Shown: positions 1 to 8,342 of the stretch, piece after piece
How the letters are laid out: every line of letters starts with the position of its first letter
Numbering within the stretch: position 1 is the stretch's first letter
The notes under the pieces: model-generated
Seen by the model: only the letters and a program-made list of their open reading frames with translations
What the model was told of the DNA's origin: nothing
The model's database searches: none
Virus record (IMG/VR): IMGVR_UViG_3300015202_000003
Span: 124,001-188,000 of that record
DNA: 64,000 bases
DNA from: a virus
Direction: 5' to 3' (one strand)
Program-made: the position numbers and the translations under genes

Positions 1-2093
1 TTGGAAAATTGTTTACGGCGCGTCCTATTTTAGTAAAGGCTTATCAACATGGTGAAAGTTTAAATTTGGAACATCCTTTTACTAAAAGTGAAATTGTAAT
101 TTCGACTCACGATGATGTTAGGTTAGAACATTTTTGGAGACAGGATTTCGAGTTTAAAAATATATCGGCACCTCGTTACATACATATAGATCAAAGCTTT
201 GGGTCTTCTGACAATAACGGCGACTGCGGCGGAATTTCGCAGGTTTACATTGACAGGTTTGAAGAGAAAAACGGTCTTTTAAAACCTGTTTTTTGTGTGG
301 ATTATATGCTTCAAATTAACCCTCCAAGACTGCCTCAAAAACTTTCTATTTCAAAAGTAAGAGATTTTGTTTTTTGGTTACAAGACAACAAAAATATAAA
401 TTTTGGATTCATTTCTTATGACGGCGCGGGTTCTGCGGAATCTCTTCAAACTATTTCAGAGAGGGGAATACCTTGTAAGTTGTTATCTGTTGATAGAAGC
501 GATGATGCGTATACTTCTCTTGTGAACATAATTTTCGAGGAAAGGCTTTACTCTTATTTTTACGAGCCTTTTGAAAATAACTTTTTAAATTTAATACACG
601 ACAGAGCCAACAGAAAAGTAGATCATCCAAAAAGTTGTTTTGTTGCCGACACAAAAATAAAATTGTTAGACGGCACATATCCAACAATTAAAGAGTTGTC
701 TGATAGAACATTAGAAGACCCCAACTATGAATTTTGGGTTTATTCTTCTCTGCCAGATGGAACACCCGTTCCCGGAAAAGCACGTCGCGCTCGATTAACT
801 TCATTAAACCGAGAAATAGTTGAAGTCAAATTGGACAACGGCGAAACAATCAGATGCACTCCTGACCACAGGTTTCTTCTACGAAACGGAGAGTATAGAG
901 AAGCTGAGTTTTTAACAACGGGAGATTCTTTAATGCCTTTGTATTGGGCTTTTAAGAGTCGTTTGAAAAAAAGAGAGTGTGAAAAAGAAGACGGATATGA
1001 AAGAATAAAAAATAATAAAACAGGTCAGTGGTGTTTAACTCATTCTTGGGTCAGTCGGTTTTTTGATTTTGGCGTGGTGTGGAAAAGTGGTAACGTTATA
1101 CATCACGTTGATTATAACAAGAAGAACAATATTCCCGAAAATTTACAGCTATTAACTAACAGCGAACACATGAAAATTCATGCTCTTTCTGAAGCTATAG
1201 CTAAAATGAAAATTTCTCTTAAAAAGTATTTTGAGGAAAACCCAAGCTCTGCTAAAGAAAGAAGGAAGGGCTATGTTCCTCAACATCTGATTGATTTTTT
1301 GAAAACGGAAGAAGGGATAAATCAGTCCGGAAAAAAAATCGAAAAAGTGAACGAAGTTTATTGGAAATCTGAAGAAGGTGTTTTAAAAAGAAATCAGATT
1401 CGTAAAGAGCTTACTGAAAAGGGCTATACAGAAGTCCTTGAGAAAAACAATTTAAAATTTGAACATACTCAAAAAGAAAAATCAAAGCCCTGTTTGGACT
1501 ATGTTCTTTGTTCTGGTCATGCGAAGTATTTACTTGGGGGCAGAAAAAGTTCGTGGGTTAGAAGGTTTGAACAGTGGGACATAAACCTTCAAGAAAACTA
1601 TAAACGAGTGAAAGAATTATCCGAAAATTCAATAGAGGAAGCTGTTGAGAAAACGGGTTTGAAAGATGTAAGGCATTTAAAAATCTATCTCAACAAATGT
1701 AAAAACACACACAATCACAAAGTAATTTCTGTTAAATTTTTAGGGGAGAAAGAAGATGTTTACGACATAGAAGTTCCTGAATATCACAACTTCGCATTAG
1801 CATCGGGGATTTTCGTTCACAATAGTAAAAAAGATGTGAGTGATTCTCTGGCGGGGGCTATTTATTCTGCTATTAAAAACTCTTCTAATTCCAACATTCA
1901 AAGATACGATCCTAATTTATTAATTTTATCTAACAATAATTCAGAAGAAGATGAAGACAGTAGTTATAAAGATTTCGGTTTCAATTTAAATTCAAGTAAT
2001 CCACAGATTCAAGTATTAAATAAAAGTTCGGATGCGTTTGATTTATTTGAGGATAAAGGAGAAGAGGGTTCCGGGGTTTCAATTTTCTTTTAA
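1..2093 (+). CDS. Terminase large subunit, C-terminal part, with intein (5' partial)
   Basis: This is the nuclease half of the DNA-packaging terminase, which cuts concatemeric phage DNA and with its ATPase half pumps it through the portal. The frame is open to the left window edge, so the ATPase domain lies upstream; the TTG at 9 need not be a start. An RNase H-like fold is visible: an acidic strand in YIHIDQSFGSS, a second in GFISYDGAGSA, and DVSDSLAGAIY carrying the last catalytic acid. About 298 extein residues are present. Residues 210-605, counted from the TTG at 9, are an intein inserted between DHPKS and SKKDVSD, next to the last active-site motif, so activity should depend on splicing. 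The C-terminal 80 residues are Ser/Asn/acidic and look disordered. Seen: motifs and intein ends. Known: T4 gp17-type nuclease. Certainty is high for the family. Confidence 0.88.
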   Translation, partial: GKLFTARPILVKAYQHGESLNLEHPFTKSEIVISTHDDVRLEHFWRQDFEFKNISAPRYIHIDQSFGSSDNNGDCGGISQVYIDRFEEKNGLLKPVFCVDYMLQINPPRLPQKLSISKVRDFVFWLQDNKNINFGFISYDGAGSAESLQTISERGIPCKLLSVDRSDDAYTSLVNIIFEERLYSYFYEPFENNFLNLIHDRANRKVDHPKSCFVADTKIKLLDGTYPTIKELSDRTLEDPNYEFWVYSSLPDGTPVPGKARRARLTSLNREIVEVKLDNGETIRCTPDHRFLLRNGEYREAEFLTTGDSLMPLYWAFKSRLKKRECEKEDGYERIKNNKTGQWCLTHSWVSRFFDFGVVWKSGNVIHHVDYNKKNNIPENLQLLTNSEHMKIHALSEAIAKMKISLKKYFEENPSSAKERRKGYVPQHLIDFLKTEEGINQSGKKIEKVNEVYWKSEEGVLKRNQIRKELTEKGYTEVLEKNNLKFEHTQKEKSKPCLDYVLCSGHAKYLLGGRKSSWVRRFEQWDINLQENYKRVKELSENSIEEAVEKTGLKDVRHLKIYLNKCKNTHNHKVISVKFLGEKEDVYDIEVPEYHNFALASGIFVHNSKKDVSDSLAGAIYSAIKNSSNSNIQRYDPNLLILSNNNSEEDEDSSYKDFGFNLNSSNPQIQVLNKSSDAFDLFEDKGEEGSGVSIFF
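636..1823 (+). other. Intein with HNH homing endonuclease in the terminase gene
   Basis: A 396-residue protein-splicing element. It begins with Cys1 in CFVADTKIKLLDG, has a block-B-like segment (RCTPDHRFLLRNGEYREAE), and ends in a typical block F/G (YDIEVPEYHNFALASG then IFVHN) followed by Ser +1. The centre holds an HNH nuclease signature, IHHVDYNKKNNIPENLQLLT. Splicing would join DHPKS to SKKDVSD. The remaining central 200 residues are lysine-rich and probably DNA-binding. All canonical splice residues (Cys1, the B-block His, terminal His-Asn, Ser +1) are present, so it looks active. It resembles the portal intein at both ends. Confidence 0.92.
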
Positions 2094-2140
2094 CTTTTAT
2101 TTTTTATTTACACCTCTTTTTCTTTTCTTAATTTTCTTTT

Positions 2141-3187
2141 ATGTCTCGTTTTATTTTTTCTTCTTCTAACACTCCTGAAGATATAGGGGGTATTAGAGTT
2201 TTTTTAAAGGAGCAGTCGGGAGAAAAATGTAAAAATACAAGGGGAGAGTGGGTAGATAGAAAAGATGCTGATAGGGAAAGAAAAGTTCTTTACGATATTT
2301 GGAGAAAATTAAATCCTAACAAGTCTATACCTCCTTCTTTAAATTTAGTCTCTCTTCCTGAATTAAAAGAGATGTTATCTGAAGAAATTAAAAAAAGAAA
2401 AGAAGATAAGTTACCAAAAAGCAATCAAAAGATTTCAACGGAAAAAGACAAGCAAATCGAAAAAGAATCTGAAAAAGAGATTGATTTAGATTTAGAGAAG
2501 AGTGAGAAGAAAAAACCTAAAGAAAAAAAAGAAACTGAAATAGAATCTAAGGAACAAAATAAAAAACATATTGATAGTGGTGAGAAAAAAGAAAGTTCAG
2601 AAGATGAGTCGGAAGAAGACATAACAGATAAACCTAAAAAACCGAATGAAGTTATTAATCCTAATTTAACGGAGGATTCTTTTCCTTTAGATTTAAGTAA
2701 GAATCCTGAAAAGAAAAAAGAGGTTGAAAAAACAACTCATAATTATTTCGATGATTCGGGTTCTTCTTCTAAGATGTTAGATTTTACGAAATCTTTAAAT
2801 TTAGGTCCTATAGTTTCAACGGTAGCAACCTCAGCCGCAGAAGTTGGGTTGGGGGTTTATTTTATTGCTTTATTGGCGGCTTGTCCTTTTGGTGGGGTGG
2901 GAATTTCTTTAATTTTGGGCATGACTTTAGGTTTGTATGGTTTATTTGAAGAAGCCGGAACAAAGCCGATTAGAGTTTCTTTAAAAGATGATAAGAGAAT
3001 TACATCAAATTTAAAAGAGTTGTCTAAAATTAAAATTGTAAATCAAATTCCCAACGATAAAAATTTAAAAAGTTTAATTGCGGTTGCGGTCAAAGTTAAA
3101 ATGGATTACGATTTAAAATGGAGTCTGAGAGAGTGGGGCGATAATTTTATTAAATTTTTTCATCCTGATAAGGATAGAGTAAAATAG
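2141..3187 (+). CDS. Unrecognised protein, family A paralogue 1
   Basis: 348 residues, no recognised function. The first ~90 residues resemble the N-termini of the genes at 3875 and 5524: an IFSS-N-P start, a GIR motif, then a G-W-D segment (RGEWVDRK), and a PP...SLPEL segment. Residues ~95-200 are an extreme Lys/Glu/Ser low-complexity linker, surely disordered. Residues ~225-275 are hydrophobic and glycine-rich (VGLGVYFIALLAACPFGG, ISLILGMTLGLYGLF), able to form two membrane helices. The C-terminus is basic. A targeting domain, flexible linker and membrane-active tail would suit a head-internal protein injected with the DNA, but that is inference. The start has no Shine-Dalgarno. Confidence 0.75.
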   Translation: MSRFIFSSSNTPEDIGGIRVFLKEQSGEKCKNTRGEWVDRKDADRERKVLYDIWRKLNPNKSIPPSLNLVSLPELKEMLSEEIKKRKEDKLPKSNQKISTEKDKQIEKESEKEIDLDLEKSEKKKPKEKKETEIESKEQNKKHIDSGEKKESSEDESEEDITDKPKKPNEVINPNLTEDSFPLDLSKNPEKKKEVEKTTHNYFDDSGSSSKMLDFTKSLNLGPIVSTVATSAAEVGLGVYFIALLAACPFGGVGISLILGMTLGLYGLFEEAGTKPIRVSLKDDKRITSNLKELSKIKIVNQIPNDKNLKSLIAVAVKVKMDYDLKWSLREWGDNFIKFFHPDKDRVK

Positions 3188-3235
3188 TAGATTTAAAATA
3201 GTAGATTTAAAACAGTAAAGATAAAGTAATTACGA

Positions 3236-3829
3236 ATGTCAAACAGATTTTTAATTTTTCAGGATGGAAACTTTCAAGTTTCTTCTTTTCCTTTCGCTTC
3301 TTCTATTTTAGTAGAAGATATAAACAGAAACATTTCAACAGTTTTAATTGGAAAAGAATCACAACAATTTTTAAAAGATTTTAGCGGTCTAATTCCAAAA
3401 GAAAAGAGTTCTCTTTGTGAGGATGTTTCTAAAGATTCCCGGTCAAAATCAAAATACGGAAATTTAACTTCCGATTTAGATGGGGTTTACGATGAAATGT
3501 TAAAATTAGGATTTGACAAAAAACCTAATTTTAATTTAAATTTTACAACTTCAGAGCAAAGTGTTCCGACAGTTTCGTTGTTATTTTACAATGATCCTAA
3601 ACAAAACAGAGAGAACGTATTGCCTAATGTAACTTTAAGTTTTTCGGAATTAAATTCTAAAACCAAGGCTTTGTTATATGTGAATGGGGGGGATAAAAAT
3701 ACAAACTATATAAAGTTTGTTTCTAAGAAAGTAAGTCTACAATCGGTTGCTTTGGATTTTTCTTTGACTGAATTTGTTTCTCTTTTAAAAGAAATTTCAA
3801 CCTTTTCAAAAACGGAGTTATCGGATTAG
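3236..3829 (+). CDS. Unrecognised protein, family B paralogue 1
   Basis: 197 residues with no function I can name. Residues ~15-50 (FPFASSILVEDINR, GKESQQFLKDFS, SSLCEDV) match residues ~78-125 of the 275-residue protein at 7331 (YPFANSIEIEDKE, GEECEGFLQLLS, DALCSWAV), so the two are paralogues. Both are followed by alternating hydrophobic beta-type segments (TVSLLFYND; YIKFVSKKVSLQSVALDFSL) and a short C-terminal helix (EFVSLLKEISTF). No signal peptide or membrane segment is seen. It lies between two family A genes in the terminase-portal interval, suggesting a head or packaging-associated role. The leader between 3187 and 3236 contains a direct repeat, agtagatttaaaa. Confidence 0.72.
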   Translation: MSNRFLIFQDGNFQVSSFPFASSILVEDINRNISTVLIGKESQQFLKDFSGLIPKEKSSLCEDVSKDSRSKSKYGNLTSDLDGVYDEMLKLGFDKKPNFNLNFTTSEQSVPTVSLLFYNDPKQNRENVLPNVTLSFSELNSKTKALLYVNGGDKNTNYIKFVSKKVSLQSVALDFSLTEFVSLLKEISTFSKTELSD

Positions 3830-3874
3830 ATTTGAAAATATATCTTATACAGCTAAACAAACCATAGAATTTTA

Positions 3875-5182
3875 ATGTCTGTTTTAATTTTCAGTTCAAA
3901 GAATGTTCCTTTAGTAGAAGGAATTAGAGAATCTCCGTTAGAAATTTTAGACGAAGATATGGCGGAGTTTTCTTATAATGCTTTGCATCCGAAAAGTAGA
4001 AAAGTAAAAGACATCCAAGGAAAATGGGTTGATTCCAAAACGGGCGAACAGAAGAGACAAGAAATCTACGCTTTTTATTTAAAATATCTTCGTTCAAAAG
4101 GTTATGAGGATAAAAAAGTTCCTCCTTGTTTTGATGATATGAGTTTGCCTCAAATAGACAAGTTTATTAAAAAAGTTTTTGCGGGAGATGAAGAAAACAA
4201 ACAGAAAAAATCTTTGAACACTGTTCAAAGAATTGGTTTAAAAGCTTATCAAGCGGGTTCCGAAATAGCATCTGGAAAGATACCTTTTAGTCCTGCAGAA
4301 GAAGAGGGCGAAGAAGAGGATGAGGAAAAGGAGGGGAAAGGTAAAGAAGAAAATCCAACTGAATTAACTCCTGAGCAAGTTAAAGAACATCATAAAATTT
4401 TAGAAGACGTTGAAAAACAAAGTCATTCTAAAGTCAGCGAAAGTCTTGGAAAGATATGGGAGTTTTTATCGGAGCAAGGAAAAGATTTTACGAAAGAGGT
4501 AAAAAGAGATGTAGTTTCTACTGCTGTAGAATTAAATCCAATTTATCATGGAGAAATTGGTTCGGTAGATGGTTCAACGGATGCTTCTCATTCCGAAGTA
4601 GGGACGGATACAACACATACTTCTGTTGACGACTTAACTTCTGCTTCTTCCGAAGAGGAGGCTGTTTCAACGGAAAAATCATCGTCTCATCATCATTATC
4701 ATGGTTTACATCCAAACAGACCTTTAGAAGATCAAATTGAAAGGAGTTGTAAAGCTTCGGCTTCTGTTTCTAACAAAGAAAAAATAATACGTTTAGCGAA
4801 AGGGGGTTTAACGTGTGTTGCGGCTTATTACTTGTTTTCCAGTGGGGGTGTAGGGGCGGACGCTTTAATAGAACACGCTAAAACTTTAGTTCCTCATTTA
4901 GAGAATGTTTCTCCTATTTTAGCACACGGTTTAGATTCTTGTTTGGAAGTAGCTAATCATATTACGGAAGTTGTAAGTGATGTTGGAAAAGATGCTGCCC
5001 AACACGTCATGTCTCCTGAGAATTTTTCTTCAAATCCGCGTCGTTCTATGCGTAATGCAGTTAAAAGAGTTGGGGAAATTGCGGCTTCAAAGCATCCTAT
5101 TTTAACTACTGCTGTGGGGGTTGTAAAGGGAACTTTAAATTCTTTGTCTCCTTGGGCGAATCTTACTGCGGGAGGTGCATAA
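3875..5182 (+). CDS. Unrecognised protein, family A paralogue 2
   Basis: 435 residues, closely related along its length to the 458-residue protein at 5524. The N-terminal domain (1-110) begins MSVLIFSSKNVP, identical to its neighbour, and carries IQGKWVDSKTG and PPCFDDMSLPQI. A Glu-rich linker (~145-170) leads to a region with LTPEQVKEHHKIL, then a Ser/Thr/Glu-rich stretch and a His-rich run (SSHHHYHGLHPNRPLE). The last 150 residues are mostly helical with an amphipathic or hydrophobic stretch (GGLTCVAAYYLFSSGG) and a SPENFSSNPRRSMRN motif. No enzyme motif is seen. It forms a pair with the small gene at 5185, and the pair is repeated downstream. A head-internal or ejected protein is possible; function unknown. 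Confidence 0.75.
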   Translation: MSVLIFSSKNVPLVEGIRESPLEILDEDMAEFSYNALHPKSRKVKDIQGKWVDSKTGEQKRQEIYAFYLKYLRSKGYEDKKVPPCFDDMSLPQIDKFIKKVFAGDEENKQKKSLNTVQRIGLKAYQAGSEIASGKIPFSPAEEEGEEEDEEKEGKGKEENPTELTPEQVKEHHKILEDVEKQSHSKVSESLGKIWEFLSEQGKDFTKEVKRDVVSTAVELNPIYHGEIGSVDGSTDASHSEVGTDTTHTSVDDLTSASSEEEAVSTEKSSSHHHYHGLHPNRPLEDQIERSCKASASVSNKEKIIRLAKGGLTCVAAYYLFSSGGVGADALIEHAKTLVPHLENVSPILAHGLDSCLEVANHITEVVSDVGKDAAQHVMSPENFSSNPRRSMRNAVKRVGEIAASKHPILTTAVGVVKGTLNSLSPWANLTAGGA

Positions 5183-5184
5183 AA

Positions 5185-5505
5185 ATGTTAAAAAATAAAT
5201 TTTCGATTGTAGAGTCTGTTAAAAATTCCAACTTTTCTTCCAAACCTTCTATTGTAGATTATTCAATTGCTCAGTTGGAGGGAGAGAAACGGGCATTTGA
5301 AGAAGCTGGAAGTAAGATTCCAAGTGCTTACGAAATGATAGAATTAAATGCAATGGCCCAAGTTTTAGGGTTTAAGCCTTCTCCGAAATGGACGGGTATG
5401 GATTGGGGGAAAGCAATAGGAGAAGGAATAGAAAATTCTAAAATGTCTATGGATGTTATTATTAAAAAAGTTACAACTCTTTTAAAAACCCAAGTTAAAA
5501 AATAG
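5185..5505 (+). CDS. Small unrecognised protein, family C paralogue 1
   Basis: 106 residues. I take the ATG at 5185, two bases after the previous stop, rather than the TTG-type start at 5152, because MLKNKFSI is also the N-terminus of the paralogue at 6925 and the earlier start would overlap the upstream gene by 31 bases. Shared landmarks are KPSIVDYSIAQLEGEK, a central helix (YEMIELNAMAQVLGFKP) and WTGMDWGKAI. It is soluble and helical, with no membrane segment. It is always immediately downstream of a long family A gene, so the two products probably act together. Function not recognised. Confidence 0.75.
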   Translation: MLKNKFSIVESVKNSNFSSKPSIVDYSIAQLEGEKRAFEEAGSKIPSAYEMIELNAMAQVLGFKPSPKWTGMDWGKAIGEGIENSKMSMDVIIKKVTTLLKTQVKK

Positions 5506-5523
5506 AAAAAATAAAATTTCACT

Positions 5524-6900
5524 ATGTCTGTTTTAATTTTCAGTTCTAAAAATGTTCCTCTTACGGAGGGCATTAGAAAATCAAATTCTCTTTTAATTTT
5601 AAATGAGTTTGGTTTTGCTGAATCTAAGCACGCGGTAAAGGATGTGAAGGGAAAATGGATTGATTCTCAACACGCCCAACAAGAGAGACAAAAAGTTTAT
5701 TCAATTTATTTACAGGCGGCTCGAAAAAAACAAGATTTGGCGGATGTTAAGAGTAACAAACAGATTGTGACTCCGCCTTGTTTTGACAAAATGAGTTTGC
5801 CTCAGATTAGTCATTACATTCATACTTTTATAGATTCAAAAGAAGAAGCAAAACCTAAAAAAGAAACTTTGGGGGACAAAGCAAAACATTTAGCAGCAAC
5901 CGTAGCTTTGGCAGCAACTTTAGCCCCTCACAAAATTGTAAGCGGGGAATATGAAGGAGAAGGAGAAGAGGGAAACAAAAAAGAGGAGGAAGAACCCGAA
6001 CCTTCTCCTGATTTAACACCTGAACAGTTGGTAGAACATCATAAATTAGTAGGGAAATCACATAAATTTGGTTATGACAAGGTAAAAAAAGAATTTGGTA
6101 GTTTGAAAAAACTTTTAAAAAACGTAGTTCGCGCTCAGCTTTCGGATGCTATTTCTACGTCAATAGAAAGTTCGAGAAGTTTGCAGAGTGTTGAACAAGG
6201 AGGGGGTCATGCAGAGGGAGGGGCTGCAAATTTACCTTCTGCAGAGGGGGGTTCTGAAGGTGGTGGAGAAGCGTTGGCATCATCTTCTGTAGAAAGTTCC
6301 GCACACGTTGGAGTCGAGGCTTCGACTGATTTTGTTCATTCTACGGAAGATTCTTTCAGAGAAGAAGACGGCAAATTAAAATCACATACTACAAAAAATT
6401 ATTTACACGCTTTACATCCATTAGCTCCTTTAGAGAGACATACCAGAGAACTTTGTAGCGTTGTTAAAGAGCGCGGTTTAAGTAAAACCGCTCAAAATTT
6501 AATGGTTGGAGGTGCTACGGCTTTAGTGGGCGCTTTATTATTTGCACATGGATGTTCAGAAGCAACTGTTTTAATAGATTATGCAAAAGAAATGATACCT
6601 CATTTGCATGCTTTACCTCCTATGGTAGCTCATGCTGCTACGGGCGGTTTAGAACACGTCGCTAAATTTACGGATCATTTGAAAGAGGCATCAGGAGAAG
6701 TCGGGAAAAATTTTCTAAGTCCGGAACATTGGGCTGAAAGTCCGAAACGTTCAGCTCGTTTATTAATACAAAGATTTACAGAAATAGCTAAAGCTAAAGA
6801 TTTTAAAGAAGTAGTAAAAACGTCTACTGTTGGGGCTATAAAAGGAACTGTAAAAAACTTTGTAGCGGGGAGTAGTTCTTCTTTTGATGGTTTTGGTTAA
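5524..6900 (+). CDS. Unrecognised protein, family A paralogue 3
   Basis: 458 residues, the second full-length copy of the family A type at 3875. It has the same start (MSVLIFSSKNVP), VKGKWIDSQHA, PPCFDKMSLPQI, a Glu-rich linker with LTPEQLVEHHKL, a Gly/Ser/Ala/Glu-rich segment (~225-280), and the same helical C-terminal domain (NYLHALHPLAPLERHT; SPEHWAESPKRSARLL). The hydrophobic glycine-rich stretch (MVGGATALVGALLFAHG) is conserved in nature with the paralogue. The two copies have diverged strongly at DNA level, so the duplication is old. It is followed 24 bases later by the second family C gene. No enzymatic motif is seen; a structural or ejected head protein is an inference. Confidence 0.75.
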   Translation: MSVLIFSSKNVPLTEGIRKSNSLLILNEFGFAESKHAVKDVKGKWIDSQHAQQERQKVYSIYLQAARKKQDLADVKSNKQIVTPPCFDKMSLPQISHYIHTFIDSKEEAKPKKETLGDKAKHLAATVALAATLAPHKIVSGEYEGEGEEGNKKEEEEPEPSPDLTPEQLVEHHKLVGKSHKFGYDKVKKEFGSLKKLLKNVVRAQLSDAISTSIESSRSLQSVEQGGGHAEGGAANLPSAEGGSEGGGEALASSSVESSAHVGVEASTDFVHSTEDSFREEDGKLKSHTTKNYLHALHPLAPLERHTRELCSVVKERGLSKTAQNLMVGGATALVGALLFAHGCSEATVLIDYAKEMIPHLHALPPMVAHAATGGLEHVAKFTDHLKEASGEVGKNFLSPEHWAESPKRSARLLIQRFTEIAKAKDFKEVVKTSTVGAIKGTVKNFVAGSSSSFDGFG

Positions 6901-6924
6901 AATAACAGTGTATAATTTAAAAAA

Positions 6925-7248
6925 ATGTTAAAAAATAAATTTTCAATTAAAGAAGCTGTTAGCAACAACAATAATAAAACACAGAGTAAAAAGCCTTCTG
7001 TGTTAGACTATTCGATTGCTCAGTTGGAGGGAGAAAAAAAAGCTTATTTAGAAGAGGGAAAAGCGATGCCAACTTCTGTTCAATTAGAAGAGTTAAATGC
7101 TTTTGCTAAAGTTTTTAATATAAAGCCTTTAGCACATTGGACAATGATGGATTGGGGCAATGTTTTAGCTAAAGAGTTGGACAATACAAAATTAACATCT
7201 GACCAAATTTTAAAGAAAGTCAATGATATATTAAAGTCTCAGAGTTAG
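6925..7248 (+). CDS. Small unrecognised protein, family C paralogue 2
   Basis: 107 residues, paralogous to the gene at 5185: identical MLKNKFSI start, KPSVLDYSIAQLEGEKKA, LEELNAFAKVFNIKP, and WTMMDWGNVL. The N-terminal 20 residues hold an Asn/Lys run (SNNNNKTQSKK). It is predicted helical and soluble. It completes the second copy of the A+C gene pair. The function is not recognised; strict pairing with family A suggests a binding partner or chaperone for it, which is inference. Confidence 0.75.
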   Translation: MLKNKFSIKEAVSNNNNKTQSKKPSVLDYSIAQLEGEKKAYLEEGKAMPTSVQLEELNAFAKVFNIKPLAHWTMMDWGNVLAKELDNTKLTSDQILKKVNDILKSQS

Positions 7249-7330
7249 TTTTTAGTATAAGATTAAAAAAATAGTTTTTAATTTAAGTTTAGATAAAGAA
7301 AACAGAAAACAAATTTAGACATTTTAAATT

Positions 7331-8158
7331 ATGGCATCAACTTTTAGTTTCAAGAAATTGCTTGAGGATTCTCAGGCCAACAACAAGAAATCAGACAACA
7401 CGAAAGAAATGGGTTTTCCTGTTGTTCATGTTACGTCTAAGAGCAAGCTACTTGTTCCTGACTCTTCTCCCAATATGATTTCCACATCAACTGGGGAGAG
7501 TGTGGAAGTAGAAAGCCCAGAAACTTCTTATGAGAGTGCGGCTTACGAGGTTACTTATTATCCTTTTGCCAATTCAATTGAAATCGAAGATAAAGAAATG
7601 GGATTAGAGACTTTCTTTTCTGGGGAAGAGTGTGAAGGGTTTTTACAATTACTATCAAAAACCTCTAAATCGAAGCGCGATGCGCTTTGTTCATGGGCTG
7701 TATCGAATCCCATTGTAAATTCTGTTTCAACGGATTCTACTGATTCTGTTACGGAATCCAAGGAGGAATGGGATGATACAAATGGTTATACAAGGAGAAA
7801 CTTTGGAGACATTAAAAAATATGTTTTAGAGGGGAAAGCAGGTTTAAACTATGTTAAATTGGGTAAATTAGTAGATGAGCAGTTAGAACATTCTAAAGTT
7901 GTTGCTACTGAAACAGTTCTAACAATATCTTACACTGTAAAGCCAAACCCTAATAGTGAAGACCCGATAGAGAAAAAGGGTATTAAGGATATATTTCGAG
8001 TAGATGGTTTGAAATATTCTGTGGTAGGAGAAGATTTCATTCCTCTTTGGAAAAAGTCTACAAAGCTTTCTGTAACAGGAACATTTAAGGATTACGCGGA
8101 TGCAGAAGAGGCCATTAAATTATTTGTGGAGCGATTAGTTTATTTAGCTGAGTATTAA
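7331..8158 (+). CDS. Unrecognised protein, family B paralogue 2
   Basis: 275 residues, the longer paralogue of the gene at 3236, with about 65 extra N-terminal residues (MASTFSFKKLLEDSQANN...) that look disordered and Ser-rich. The shared core runs from YPFANSIEIEDKE to DALCSWAV. The C-terminal half is beta-rich (TVLTISYTVKPN; GLKYSVVGEDFIPLWKK; TKLSVTGTF) and ends in a helix (AEEAIKLFVERLVYLAEY). No catalytic motif is seen. It closes the transcription unit upstream of the portal: a strong terminator follows at 8232. A head-associated role fits position only. Confidence 0.7.
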   Translation: MASTFSFKKLLEDSQANNKKSDNTKEMGFPVVHVTSKSKLLVPDSSPNMISTSTGESVEVESPETSYESAAYEVTYYPFANSIEIEDKEMGLETFFSGEECEGFLQLLSKTSKSKRDALCSWAVSNPIVNSVSTDSTDSVTESKEEWDDTNGYTRRNFGDIKKYVLEGKAGLNYVKLGKLVDEQLEHSKVVATETVLTISYTVKPNPNSEDPIEKKGIKDIFRVDGLKYSVVGEDFIPLWKKSTKLSVTGTFKDYADAEEAIKLFVERLVYLAEY

Positions 8159-8231
8159 AAGATGAAAATTTTAGTTTTATGTTTAGAATACCTTTAAGAT
8201 TAGAATTGTAATTACAGAAATAAAATCGGAA

Positions 8232-8272
8232 AAACCCTTTTAGAATATAAATCTAAAAGGGTTTATTTTTTG
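8232..8272 (+). terminator. Rho-independent-type terminator before the portal gene
   Basis: A perfect 13-bp stem (aaacccttttaga / tctaaaagggttt) with a 7-base loop is followed by a T-rich stretch (atttttt). It lies between the family B gene at 7331 and the portal gene, ending the early cassette. Confidence 0.88.
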
Positions 8273-8342
8273 CTTTTATTTTAAATTTATATTAAACTCA
8301 TAAACATTATAGATAAGTTATAAAAACAGTTAATTTTTTAAT

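Noticed and set aside
3163-3187. HPDKD at the C-terminus of the first family A protein as a J-domain
   Set aside because: It is at the extreme end with no second helix, so a chance tripeptide is likelier.
5152-5184. Upstream start for the family C gene at 5185
   Set aside because: It overlaps the preceding gene and does not match the paralogue, which begins MLKNKFSI.
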